From Sulfurovum sp. (GTDB lineage Bacteria; Campylobacterota; Campylobacteria; Campylobacterales; Sulfurovaceae): a DNA stretch of 26,244 bases. The DNA lies in assembly GCA_027029065.1 (NCBI GenBank), contig JALVGO010000217.1, forward strand, positions 1-26,244. Reading direction: 5' to 3'. Position numbers and translations under genes: made by a program. The notes beneath the pieces were generated by a model that ran no database searches, was not told the DNA's origin, and was given only the letters and a program-made list of their open reading frames with translations. Each line of letters starts with the position of its first letter. Within the stretch, counting starts at the first letter, position 1. Shown piece after piece: positions 8,574 through 16,281 of the stretch.

Positions 8574-9743
8574 CTAACTATCAGACTGAAAAAGATCTCT
8601 GGTATAGACCTTCTCTTCCACATCCATCAACTCTTCCGAGAGCCTGTTTGCAACGATCACATCCGAGATTTTTTTGAACTCATCGAGATCTTTGATCACA
8701 CGTGAGCGGTAAAATTCATCTTCTGTCAGTACCGGTTCATACACCACTACCTCTACCCCTTTGGCTTTGATGCGTTTCATCACTCCCTGAATGGCAGAGG
8801 CACGGAAGTTGTCCGATCCGCTTTTCATCACCAGTCTGTAGACTCCGACAATCTTTGGATTACGCTTCAAGATAGAATCGGCAATAAAGTCTTTTCGGGT
8901 ACTGTTTGCATCGACAATCGCCCGGATGATGTTGGAAGGCACATCTTTGTAGTTGGCAAGCAGCTGCTTGGTATCTTTGGGAAGGCAGTAACCACCATAT
9001 CCGAAACTCGGGTTGTTGTAGTGGTTTCCGATACGCGGATCAAGTCCGACACCCTCGATGATTTGACGGGTATCAAGTCCGTGTGCTTCGGCATAGGAGT
9101 CAAGTTCGTTGAAGTATGCTACACGCATTGCAAGGTAGGTATTAGAGAAGAGTTTGATCGCTTCTGCTTCGGTCGCATCGGTAAAGAGCATCGGGATATC
9201 CTCTTTGATCGCCCCCTCAGCCAAAAGATTGGCAAACTTTTCTGCCCGCTCACTCTGTTCACCGACAATAATACGGCTTGGGTAAAGGTTGTCATAGAGT
9301 GCCTTGCCTTCACGGAGGAACTCCGGTGAGAACATAATGTTCTGCGTACCAAATCTCTCTTTGACCGAATTGGTATAGCCTACCGGCACTGTCGATTTGA
9401 TGACCATCACTGTGTCGGGATTGATCTTCAGAACATCCTGAATGACCGCTTCAACCGAACGTGTATTGAAGTAGTTGGTTTCCGGATCATAGTCGGTCGG
9501 TGTAGAGATAATGACAAAGTCTGCTCCCTCATACGCCTCCTCTTTACTCAGTGTCGCCCTGAAATTGAGCGGCTTGTGTTTTAAATAGTCTTCAATCTCG
9601 GCATCTTCGATAGGTGAAACCTTGTTATTCAGCATTTCCACTTTTTCGGGGATAATGTCAAGAGCCACTACCTCATTGTGCTGTGCAAGCAAAATGCCGT
9701 TTGAGAGTCCGACATATCCTGTTCCTGCTATCGCTATTTTCAT
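8574..9743 (-). CDS. ugd: UDP-glucose 6-dehydrogenase
   Basis: A 389-residue nucleotide-sugar dehydrogenase that oxidises UDP-glucose to UDP-glucuronate with two NAD+. The N-terminal Rossmann motif is [24 protein letters not shown] (118-125) and [12 protein letters not shown] (138-149) follow, and [12 protein letters not shown] holds the catalytic Cys253. An in-frame ATG 63 bases upstream exists, but the start at 9743 gives a normal N-terminus, has GGAAGG just ahead and leaves only one base after the previous stop. The short-loop form with GGYCLPKDT is typical of Ugd, whereas the neighbouring dehydrogenase is of the HexNAc type, so the two are probably not redundant. Confidence 0.92.
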   Translation of the reverse strand: MKIAIAGTGYVGLSNGILLAQHNEVVALDIIPEKVEMLNNKVSPIEDAEIEDYLKHKPLNFRATLSKEEAYEGADFVIISTPTDYDPETNYFNTRSVEAVIQDVLKINPDTVMVIKSTVPVGYTNSVKERFGTQNIMFSPEFLREGKALYDNLYPSRIIVGEQSERAEKFANLLAEGAIKEDIPMLFTDATEAEAIKLFSNTYLAMRVAYFNELDSYAEAHGLDTRQIIEGVGLDPRIGNHYNNPSFGYGGYCLPKDTKQLLANYKDVPSNIIRAIVDANSTRKDFIADSILKRNPKIVGVYRLVMKSGSDNFRASAIQGVMKRIKAKGVEVVVYEPVLTEDEFYRSRVIKDLDEFKKISDVIVANRLSEELMDVEEKVYTRDLFQSDS

Positions 9744-9744
9744 G

Positions 9745-11007
9745 TTAGAGCCTTCCGTCTGCATTGTCAAGTATGGATTTGATGTCGTATACAACCTGTC
9801 TGTCATTTGTTTTCAAAGGCGTCTCTTTAAAAACATCATGTGCTACAGCGAGTACAATTGCATCATAGCCGTCAAGCTCCGGAGTCTGACCTTCCGAAGA
9901 GAGAAGATCAATATTATACTCTGCTTTGACCTCTTTGGGATCTGCCCAAGGATCATAGACATCTACCTGAGTACCGAACTCCTGAAGCTCACGGATCACA
10001 TCGATCACACGGGAGTTTCTAATATCCGGGCAGTTCTCTTTGAAGGTAATGCCCAACACCAGTACCTTTGCCCCTTCGATCTTTTGCCCTTTTTTGATCA
10101 TCAGTTTCACCACCTGATTGGCAACATAGATACCCATATTGTCATTGAGACGGCGACCGGCAAGGATAATTTCGGGGTTATGCCCTACCTCCTGCGCTTT
10201 GTGCGTCAAATAGTACGGATCGACACCGATACAGTGCCCGCCGACAAGTCCCGGACGGAATGGCAGAAAGTTCCACTTGGTACCGGCTGCTTCAAGCACC
10301 GCTTCTGTGTCAATGCCAAGTTTGTTAAAGATAATCGCAAGTTCATTGACAAACGCAATGTTGATATCACGCTGGGAGTTTTCAATCACTTTTGCTGCTT
10401 CTGCCACTTTAATGCTCGGTGCCAAATGTGTACCGGCAGTAATAACTGAAGCATAAAGCTCATCGACAATTTTACCAATTTCCGGTGTCGAACCGGATGT
10501 GACTTTGAGAATCTTTGTAACGGTATGCTCTTTGTCTCCTGGGTTGATACGCTCTGGAGAGTAACCGCAGAAAAAGTCCTCATTGAACTTCAGTCCGCTT
10601 ACTTTTTCAAGCACCGGTACACACTCCTCTTCTGTTGCACCCGGATATACTGTTGATTCATAGATGACAATATCACCCTTTTTCAGCACCTTCCCAATAC
10701 TTTCACTTGCCTTGAGCAGCGGTGTCAGATCTGGGCGTTTGTGTTCATCAATCGGTGTGGGTACTGTCACAATATAGGTATTGCACCCAGCAATATCTTC
10801 AAGTTTGTTAGTAAACTCCATCCCGTTGGCAATCGCCTCTTTTACCTGCGCATCACTCAGCTCCAGCGTACGATCATGACCGCTTCGCAACTCATCAATA
10901 CGCCACTGCGCAATATCAAAACCGATCACTTTGTATTTTGTACTGAAGGCATGCGCCAAAGGCAGACCAACATAGCCAAGTCCAATCACTGCTATTGTAT
11001 GATTCAT
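9745..11007 (-). CDS. tviB: UDP-N-acetylhexosamine 6-dehydrogenase, TviB/WbpO type
   Basis: A 420-residue UDP-GlcNAc/GalNAc 6-dehydrogenase. It has [14 protein letters not shown] (5-18), [14 protein letters not shown] (81-94), [18 protein letters not shown] (117-134), [14 protein letters not shown] (148-161) and catalytic Cys259 in [12 protein letters not shown]. Paired with the WbpP-type 4-epimerase two genes downstream, it completes the pathway to UDP-GalNAcA used in Vi antigen and Pseudomonas O6. It probably heads the transcript, since a promoter-like sequence lies just upstream and galE is 82 bases away. The symbol reflects the family (wbpO would be equally valid). Confidence 0.9.
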   Translation of the reverse strand: MNHTIAVIGLGYVGLPLAHAFSTKYKVIGFDIAQWRIDELRSGHDRTLELSDAQVKEAIANGMEFTNKLEDIAGCNTYIVTVPTPIDEHKRPDLTPLLKASESIGKVLKKGDIVIYESTVYPGATEEECVPVLEKVSGLKFNEDFFCGYSPERINPGDKEHTVTKILKVTSGSTPEIGKIVDELYASVITAGTHLAPSIKVAEAAKVIENSQRDINIAFVNELAIIFNKLGIDTEAVLEAAGTKWNFLPFRPGLVGGHCIGVDPYYLTHKAQEVGHNPEIILAGRRLNDNMGIYVANQVVKLMIKKGQKIEGAKVLVLGITFKENCPDIRNSRVIDVIRELQEFGTQVDVYDPWADPKEVKAEYNIDLLSSEGQTPELDGYDAIVLAVAHDVFKETPLKTNDRQVVYDIKSILDNADGRL

Positions 11008-11039
11008 TGAAGATATTTCCCCGATTTTTAGTAAAAGCT

Positions 11040-11065
11040 ATTATAGCAAAGCCCGCTTAGGCTTT
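11040..11065 (-). promoter_or_regulatory. Extended -10 promoter ahead of tviB, abutting a short hairpin
   Basis: On the minus strand TGCTATAAT (11040-11048) is an extended -10 box, about 33 bases ahead of the tviB ATG. It abuts a 6-bp stem, AAAGCC/GGCTTT (11048-11065), between galE and the box. The hairpin may weakly terminate galE transcription; its T-run is poor on this strand. Confidence 0.5.
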
Positions 11066-11089
11066 TTGCCGCCGTATATCTGAGCTTTA

Positions 11090-12109
11090 TTATTTTTTAT
11101 CACCATATCCGTCAGGATTGTTGTGCTGCCACCGCCATGTATCTTCACACATCTCTTCAATACCCCTTTTCGCTTCCCATCCAAGTAGCTCTTTTGCAAA
11201 TGAAGGATCCGCATAGCACTTGGCAATATCACCGCTTCTTCGCGGAGCGATCTCGTAGGGTACATCTTTCCCCGAAGCCTTTTCAAACGCTTTGACCATG
11301 TCAAGTACAGAATATCCTTTCCCTGTACCGAGATTGACAGCCAGCACTTCATCAATATCTGCGATCTTTTCAAGTGCTTTAAGGTGTCCCTCTGCCAGAT
11401 CAACCACATGGATATAGTCTCTCACACCGGTACCGTCATGGGTATTGTAGTCATTACCGAAAACAGAGAGCTTTTCACGTTTCCCAACTGCAGTCTGGGC
11501 AATAAACGGCATAAGGTTGTTGGGAATACCGTTGGGGTCTTCACCGATCATACCGGATGCATGTGCCCCAACCGGGTTAAAATAGCGCAGCAGTACGATC
11601 TTCCACTGATTGTCTGAAACATACAGATCACGAAGCATCTCTTCAATCATCAGTTTGCTTCTGCCATAAGGGTTCGTTGCAGAGAGCGGAAAATCCTCTT
11701 TAATAGGTGTAGTATGAGGATCTCCGTATACCGTTGCCGAAGAGCTAAAGACAATTGACTTACAGCCATATACCGCCATCACCTCACACAGCAGTACAGT
11801 ACCGCAAACATTGTTTTCATAATAACGCAGCGGCTGTTCAACCGACTCACCTACCGCTTTGAGCCCGGCAAAATGAATAACCGCATCAATTGTGTGTTGG
11901 GAAAATACAGATTCAAGCGCTTTCCTGTCACGTATATCACCTCTTATTAGTGTAACCTGCTTCCCTGTCAGTGCTTCCACCCTTGCGATACTCTCTTCTG
12001 AGGCATTACTGAAGTTGTCAAATACAACCACATCATATCCTGCTTCAAGCAGCAGCACACAGGTGTGTGATCCGATATATCCGGCACCGCCTGTTACCAA
12101 AACTTTCAT
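11090..12109 (-). CDS. galE: UDP-glucose 4-epimerase
   Basis: A 339-residue SDR with [16 protein letters not shown] at the N-terminus (GxxGxxG), [10 protein letters not shown] (80-89), SSSATVYGD (122-130) and the catalytic Tyr148/Lys152 pair in NPYGRSK, followed by [10 protein letters not shown]. The length and motifs are those of GalE, which interconverts UDP-Glc and UDP-Gal (some members also UDP-GlcNAc/GalNAc). It lies at the start of the sugar cluster and has its own -10 box upstream. Its stop is 82 bases before tviB, so the two may be separate transcripts. Confidence 0.94.
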   Translation of the reverse strand: MKVLVTGGAGYIGSHTCVLLLEAGYDVVVFDNFSNASEESIARVEALTGKQVTLIRGDIRDRKALESVFSQHTIDAVIHFAGLKAVGESVEQPLRYYENNVCGTVLLCEVMAVYGCKSIVFSSSATVYGDPHTTPIKEDFPLSATNPYGRSKLMIEEMLRDLYVSDNQWKIVLLRYFNPVGAHASGMIGEDPNGIPNNLMPFIAQTAVGKREKLSVFGNDYNTHDGTGVRDYIHVVDLAEGHLKALEKIADIDEVLAVNLGTGKGYSVLDMVKAFEKASGKDVPYEIAPRRSGDIAKCYADPSFAKELLGWEAKRGIEEMCEDTWRWQHNNPDGYGDKK

Positions 12110-12144
12110 CTTCTTCCTTTTGATGATCTGAAATTATGAAAGGG

Positions 12145-12150
12145 ATTATA
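12145..12150 (-). promoter_or_regulatory. -10 box upstream of galE
   Basis: Minus-strand TATAAT, 35 bases ahead of the galE ATG; no clear -35 box at 16-18 bases. The 91 bases from galE to the first tRNA hold no other feature I can support. Confidence 0.45.
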
Positions 12151-12200
12151 GCGTTTTTGTGATTATGGTTGTGAGGGGTGTTGAAATAAAAGGGAATAAG

Positions 12201-12275
12201 TGGCTCCGGCACCAGGATTCGAACCTGGGACCAAATGATTAACAGTCATCTACTCTACCGCTGAGCTATGCCGGA
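12201..12275 (-). tRNA. tRNA-Asn (GTT), second of a tandem pair
   Basis: A 75-base cloverleaf including an encoded CCA. The 7-bp acceptor stem TCCGGCA/TGCCGGA, anticodon loop CTGTTAA (anticodon GTT) and T arm CCAGG-TTCGAAT-CCTGG are all intact. It is identical to the copy at 12308-12382 and is separated from it by a 32-base AT-rich spacer; it should be processed from the same precursor. Confidence 0.96.
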
Positions 12276-12307
12276 ATGGTTAAAAGAAAGGTTTACAAAT
12301 TTAAAAG

Positions 12308-12382
12308 TGGCTCCGGCACCAGGATTCGAACCTGGGACCAAATGATTAACAGTCATCTACTCTACCGCTGAGCTATGCCGGA
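12308..12382 (-). tRNA. tRNA-Asn (GTT), first of a tandem pair
   Basis: A 75-base tRNA identical to the downstream copy, with a complete acceptor stem, anticodon loop CTGTTAA, T loop TTCGAAT and encoded CCA. It is the promoter-proximal copy. Confidence 0.96.
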
Positions 12383-12403
12383 ATCGTTAAATTTGTGAAT
12401 GGG

Positions 12404-12432
12404 ATTATAGAGAAAAAGTCCTTTAAAGTCAA
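12404..12432 (-). promoter_or_regulatory. Sigma70 promoter for the tRNA-Asn pair
   Basis: On the minus strand TTGACT (12427-12432), a 17-base spacer, then TATAAT (12404-12409). The first tRNA begins 21 bases further on. This is the best promoter match in the window. Confidence 0.85.
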
Positions 12433-12439
12433 GGGTTTT

Positions 12440-13402
12440 TCAAGCCTTTTTGTAAAAAATAACACCGTTAGAGTCTACAGGTACGATTTTCCCTTCACTT
12501 TTCAAAACTTCGAAACGTTTTTGGCTCTCTTCATCCATCAGTGCACCAATATCTTCCTTGGTCAACGGACGTTTGGAAAGGGTATCGAGTATCTCCTCAC
12601 TGCTATAGGGAGATGGGGTTATCTCCGTTTTTTTACGTGAGGCGATATAGAGTGGCAAGGAGGGGTCAAACTGCCGGCTAAGTGCCAACAGTGTCTCATA
12701 GCTGACCGGTTTGACATCAAAGGCGGGCGGACGGTCGATGGTACCAAGGTCTATACGGTCAGGACACAGTTGCAACAGATAGTTATTAAGTGCTGCGATC
12801 TCTTCATGTCTGTCATTGAGGGTAGCAACTATCAGTATTTCAATGATCAGCGCACCATGATACCGCTTTTTAAAAGCAAGCATCCCCTCTTTGATACGCT
12901 CAACATCGATCCCCTCATGCGAACGGTCAAGCTTTTTGAGACACTTCTGTGTCGCACAGTCAAGCGAGAGCTTCACCTCATCAAACTTCAGCAGCGCCTC
13001 CTGTACCTTGGGGTCATCTATCGTAGCAGCATTGGAGAGGATAAGGGTCTTGGTGTGACCCTTGATCTTATTGATCTCTTCTATAAGCTCATTGAGATAA
13101 GGATAAAGCGTCGGCTCTCCGTTGGCGGTAATGGTCAGTACATCGATATCTCCATGCTCTTCCAGCCCCTCTTTGACCGCTTCAACGATCTGAACCACAG
13201 GCAGCACCTCATTCTGCTGTGCCATTGTCTTGGCAGGGTCAAGCTCACAGTAGAGACAGTCAAAGTTGCACTGTTTTTTGCCGGGGCTCAGATCGACACC
13301 GAGGGATTTACCGAATCTTCTTGAGTTAATGGGGCCGAAGATGATCTTCGGGGAGCGTTGAGCGTTGAGCGCTGAGCGCTGAGATGTATTGTTAGTTGGC
13401 AT
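12440..13402 (-). CDS. Radical SAM protein with C-terminal winged-helix-like segment
   Basis: A 320-residue radical SAM protein with the cluster motif CNFDCLYC (Cys45, Cys49, Cys52; CX3CX2C), followed by TITANGEPTLYP, the GEP motif. The N-terminal FGPINSRRFGKSLGVDLSP is typical of the COG0731-like group, whose archaeal member is the wyosine synthase Taw1; the bacterial role is not established. Residues from about 268 to the end (SSEEILDTLSKRPLTKEDI onward) look like a winged helix. The first 17 residues (MPTNNTSQRSALNAQRS) are read from a 7-bp tandem array and have no counterpart in the family, which normally begins near IFGPINSRRFG. It lies downstream of hemE beyond the four-helix-bundle remnant. 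Confidence 0.85.
   Translation of the reverse strand: MPTNNTSQRSALNAQRSPKIIFGPINSRRFGKSLGVDLSPGKKQCNFDCLYCELDPAKTMAQQNEVLPVVQIVEAVKEGLEEHGDIDVLTITANGEPTLYPYLNELIEEINKIKGHTKTLILSNAATIDDPKVQEALLKFDEVKLSLDCATQKCLKKLDRSHEGIDVERIKEGMLAFKKRYHGALIIEILIVATLNDRHEEIAALNNYLLQLCPDRIDLGTIDRPPAFDVKPVSYETLLALSRQFDPSLPLYIASRKKTEITPSPYSSEEILDTLSKRPLTKEDIGALMDEESQKRFEVLKSEGKIVPVDSNGVIFYKKA
13335..13380. repeat. 17-bp palindrome plus 7-bp tandem array at the 5' end of the radical SAM gene
   Basis: CCGAAGATGATCTTCGG (13335-13351) is a perfect palindrome around one central base. It is followed directly by four heptamers, GAGCGTT, GAGCGTT, GAGCGCT, GAGCGCT (13353-13380). The array encodes residues 8-17 of the radical SAM protein. 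The palindrome partly reflects coding for PKIIFG and could be chance, but similar pairs occur at three other arrays. Confidence 0.8.
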
Positions 13403-13532
13403 AATTCTTCTTTAGTGAGACAGTCATTCTTAATATCTCTTTGAGTTCTTTTACCCAAAAGACACCTGTTTCTTTTTGAATATATCCGAATCGATAACTG
13501 CGCTTCCATACATCAAGCCGTTCACATCGCAT
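13392..13532 (-). pseudogene. Miniature four-helix-bundle (S23 rRNA-intervening-sequence type) ORF
   Basis: A 46-codon ORF, MRCERLDVWKRSYRFGYIQK followed by ETGVFWVKELKEILRMTVSL and KKNYAN. The first 14 residues resemble the opening of S23/IVP four-helix-bundle proteins (xLxVWxxSxx), and GYIQKETG...ELKEILRMTVSLKK resembles their last helix (yIxkExf..l..Ei.rMl..L.k). The middle two helices, about 70 residues, are missing, so it looks like an internal deletion. The ribosome site AGAAGGTG is good, and it may still be translated; its end overlaps the radical SAM start (ATG 13402). A 7-bp tandem array lies 12 bases past its stop. Recognition is from pattern only. Confidence 0.55.
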
Positions 13533-13572
13533 AAATCACCTTCTCTCAATACTTGTGATGCAACACCAAAAC

Positions 13573-13590
13573 GGTGCGTGACTACGCACC
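13573..13590. repeat. Short palindromic hairpin between hemE and the four-helix-bundle remnant
   Basis: GGTGCGT-GACT-ACGCACC, a perfect 7-bp stem with a 4-base loop. With flanking GTAGGG (minus strand) it resembles widespread intergenic palindromes of the GTAGGGTGCGT/ACGCACC type. A GTTTT on the minus strand could let it end hemE transcription. Confidence 0.7.
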
Positions 13591-13610
13591 CTACACATCC
13601 TCCCCTCCCT

Positions 13611-13638
13611 TAAACCTTAACACTTAATCCTTAGTACT
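13611..13638. repeat. 7-bp tandem array over the hemE stop codon
   Basis: Four degenerate heptamers, TAAACCT, TAACACT, TAATCCT, TAGTACT, on the plus strand. They cover the hemE stop and exactly its last four codons (STKD). Confidence 0.6.
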
Positions 13639-14673
13639 CACCCTGTGACACTCCCTCACAAAATGCTTCGCATGCTCGACGGGTACATCAGGCAGGATGC
13701 CGTGTCCGAGGTTGAAGATGTGGCGTTTGCCGTCCATGATCTGTTGGAGTGCTTCGACACACTCGGTGGTTGCCTCTTTAGAGTAGAGACGGCAGGGCTC
13801 CATGTTGCCCTGGAGAACATATTTGTCTCCCAGTTTCTCTTTGGCGAGTGCCATCGGCGTACCCCAGTCGACACCAAAGACATCGAAGTTTCCGTAGACC
13901 AGTCCACGCTCGATAAAAGAGGCTACCCCCTTAGGGAACATGATAATAGGAATATGCGGATATTTTGCTTTGAGGTAGTCGGCGATCTCTACCATATACT
14001 TCCAGCTGAACTCATCATATTTGCTCGGCTCAATCGCCGCTGCCCAAGAGTCGAAGATCTGTACCACATCAACACCCGCTTCGATCTGCTTCTGCATATA
14101 GTACTTGACTACCTCAGTCACCTTGGCAAGGATGTTGTGCAGGAGTTCGGGATTGGAGTACATCATCTTTTTACAGATGTTGTAGGTCTTCGTACCCTGC
14201 CCCTCTATCATATAGGTCGCCAGCGTCCACGGTGCACCGGTAAAGCCGATCAGTGCTTTCTCATCACCGCGAGCATCAAGCTGCTCTCGCAGCAGTTTGA
14301 TCGTATCGTAGACATAGGTCAGCTTGTTTGCCGCCTCTTCACCACCTATGAGTCTGTCAAGATCCTCCTGTGTCTTGATAGGGTCGGAGAACTTCGGCCC
14401 CTCCCCTTTGACAAAACTCAGATCCATCCCCATCTCGTCAGGAATGACCAAAATGTCACTAAAAAGGATCGCCGCATCCACTCCTACGATGTCAAGAGGC
14501 TGAATGGTCACCTCTGCCGCTTTTTTGGGATCATGACAGAGGTTAAGGAAGTTCCCCGCCTCTTGACGGACTGCCATATATTCAGGAAGATAGCGTCCCG
14601 CCTGTCTCATCATCCATACCGGTGTGTACGGTGTCTCTTTACCCAAACAGGCATCTACAAAAATCTTGCTCAT
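13624..14673 (-). CDS. hemE: Uroporphyrinogen decarboxylase
   Basis: A 349-residue HemE, which removes four carboxyl groups from uroporphyrinogen III to make coproporphyrinogen III in haem synthesis. The N-terminal [16 protein letters not shown] (17-32) carries the substrate-binding arginines 23 and 27, [15 protein letters not shown] holds catalytic Asp73, and [20 protein letters not shown] and [12 protein letters not shown] are family signatures. The ATG shares its A with the TGA of yqhA, so translation is coupled. The last four residues (STKD) and the stop lie in a 7-bp repeat array, so the tail is probably not the ancestral one. The body of the protein is complete. Confidence 0.96.
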   Translation of the reverse strand: MSKIFVDACLGKETPYTPVWMMRQAGRYLPEYMAVRQEAGNFLNLCHDPKKAAEVTIQPLDIVGVDAAILFSDILVIPDEMGMDLSFVKGEGPKFSDPIKTQEDLDRLIGGEEAANKLTYVYDTIKLLREQLDARGDEKALIGFTGAPWTLATYMIEGQGTKTYNICKKMMYSNPELLHNILAKVTEVVKYYMQKQIEAGVDVVQIFDSWAAAIEPSKYDEFSWKYMVEIADYLKAKYPHIPIIMFPKGVASFIERGLVYGNFDVFGVDWGTPMALAKEKLGDKYVLQGNMEPCRLYSKEATTECVEALQQIMDGKRHIFNLGHGILPDVPVEHAKHFVRECHRVSTKD

Positions 14674-15242
14674 CAGTGGCTGTCTCCCTTATGCATAAAA
14701 TAGAACGCCAATGCCAACGCCAAAATGGCACCGGCAAGTGCGAGCATGTCCATGGCACCACCGTAGGTTGTGTGCATGGCACGCTTGAAAAAGCCGACAA
14801 TGAGCACCATAATGATCACCTTGGCAAGCTTGTCTTTGAGTTCATCAAGCGAATGGATCTCCAAGATTTTAGAGGCTGCACTGCGCTCTGCCACATCGAT
14901 TTTGGAGATGAAGAGCTCATAAAGTCCAAAACCGAAGATAAAGAGTACGATCGCAATCAAATAGAGGTCTATAGCACCAATGAGTTCAGCGACGATTTTT
15001 TCATGAAAATCTGCAACATGTCCTGCATGTCCAAAGTAGTTCTCAAATACCGTCCCCGCAACATGCCATACATCGACACTTGCAACGATAAAGAGAGAGA
15101 TACCCCCTATCATACTAAAGATTACTGCCAAAAGGACAAAAAAGCGCGTACTCCATAGCACACTCTCAAATACATGTTCAATCATTGACTGATTTTCTTT
15201 ATCCATTGCCAAATGTTCCTCTTCTGTATGTGTCTCTTTCAT
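14673..15242 (-). CDS. YqhA/UPF0114 family membrane protein
   Basis: A 189-residue inner-membrane protein with four hydrophobic segments, at about residues 34-56, 86-110, 138-153 and 160-182. [20 protein letters not shown] and [19 protein letters not shown] then [10 protein letters not shown] are characteristic of UPF0114 (YqhA). The function of the family is unknown. The gene begins directly after the asd stop (TAG then ATG), with AGGAGGATG as ribosome site, and overlaps hemE by one base. The first 20 residues are unusually rich in Glu and His. Confidence 0.85.
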   Translation of the reverse strand: MKETHTEEEHLAMDKENQSMIEHVFESVLWSTRFFVLLAVIFSMIGGISLFIVASVDVWHVAGTVFENYFGHAGHVADFHEKIVAELIGAIDLYLIAIVLFIFGFGLYELFISKIDVAERSAASKILEIHSLDELKDKLAKVIIMVLIVGFFKRAMHTTYGGAMDMLALAGAILALALAFYFMHKGDSH

Positions 15243-16280
15243 CTACACATCCTCCTGAAGCTTGATCCACTTCTGTGCAATACGCACGGCATTGGTAGCA
15301 GCTCCCACTCTCACCTGATCTGCCACACCCCACATGTGAAGGATGTTTTCAGAGAAGATGTCTTTTCTGATACGTCCAACATAGGTGTAGTCTGTGTCAG
15401 TTGAGATGATCGGCATGGGGTATTCACCTTTTTCAAGATCGTCGATGACTTTGACATTTTCAAAGTTCGCCAGCGCCTCTCTTGCCTCTTCTACACTCAC
15501 ATCGACCCCTTCTCTGAAGGTGACCGTGATCGACTCGGAGTGAGAACGCAGTACCGGCACACGTACACAGGTAGCTGAGACAGCAAAGTCTGTATGCATA
15601 ATCTTGTTGGTCTCATTGACCATCTTCATCTCCTCTTTGGTATAGCCGTTCTCCATCGCTTTATCGATCTGTGGAATGACATTGAGAGCGATCTGGTGAC
15701 TGAAGGCTTCTATCTCGGTCTCGTCAAGTTTGAACGCAAAGAAGTCCTTCATCTGCATCACCAGTTCCTCCATACCCTTTTTACCCGCACCCGAAACCGC
15801 CTGATAGGTACTTACATCGACACGTTTGATGCCGTAAAGATCATCAAGCGGTTTGAGCAGCTGTACCATCTGGATGGTTGAACAGTTGGGGTTGGCGATG
15901 ATACCGGTATCTTCCCAGAGTTCGATATCTTCAGGGTTGACCTCAGGCACGACCAGCGGTACATCCGGGTCCATACGGAAGTGGGAAGTGTTGTCGATGA
16001 CCACAGCACCCGCTTCTACAGCATACTTGGCATACTTTGCAGAGATGCTGCCACCTGCACTGAAGAAAGCGATATCGATGTCACGCCCTTCAAAAACGGT
16101 CTCGGTCAACTCTTCAATCTTATAGGTCTTTCCCTGACACTCTACTTCGATGCCAACACTGTTGGCACTTGCCAGCGGTAAAATGGTGTTGATGGGGAAA
16201 TTCACCTCTTCAAGCACTCTAAAGAGCTCTTCACCTACGGCGCCGGATGCGCCAACGATTGCTATATTGTATTTTTTCAT
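15243..16280 (-). CDS. asd: Aspartate-semialdehyde dehydrogenase
   Basis: A 345-residue enzyme that reduces aspartyl phosphate to aspartate semialdehyde for lysine, threonine, methionine and diaminopimelate synthesis. It has the NADP motif VGASGAVGEE (9-18), FSAGGSIS (73-80) and the catalytic Cys133 in NPNCSTIQM, with YQAVSGAGKKG and the later FSHQIALNVIPQID that are typical of the Gram-negative/Gram-positive short form. It starts one base after the gyrA stop and ends directly at the yqhA ATG, in the middle of a four-gene unit. Confidence 0.96.
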   Translation of the reverse strand: MKKYNIAIVGASGAVGEELFRVLEEVNFPINTILPLASANSVGIEVECQGKTYKIEELTETVFEGRDIDIAFFSAGGSISAKYAKYAVEAGAVVIDNTSHFRMDPDVPLVVPEVNPEDIELWEDTGIIANPNCSTIQMVQLLKPLDDLYGIKRVDVSTYQAVSGAGKKGMEELVMQMKDFFAFKLDETEIEAFSHQIALNVIPQIDKAMENGYTKEEMKMVNETNKIMHTDFAVSATCVRVPVLRSHSESITVTFREGVDVSVEEAREALANFENVKVIDDLEKGEYPMPIISTDTDYTYVGRIRKDIFSENILHMWGVADQVRVGAATNAVRIAQKWIKLQEDV

Positions 16281-16281
16281 C

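Noticed and set aside
12201..12382. Two identical 75-bp blocks with a 32-bp spacer, as in a CRISPR array
   Set aside because: The blocks fold as tRNA-Asn with the correct anticodon loop and CCA.
13645..14703. A 352-codon open frame on the plus strand opposite hemE
   Set aside because: It is the antisense shadow of hemE, whose protein motifs are complete; the plus-strand protein has no family character and no ribosome site.
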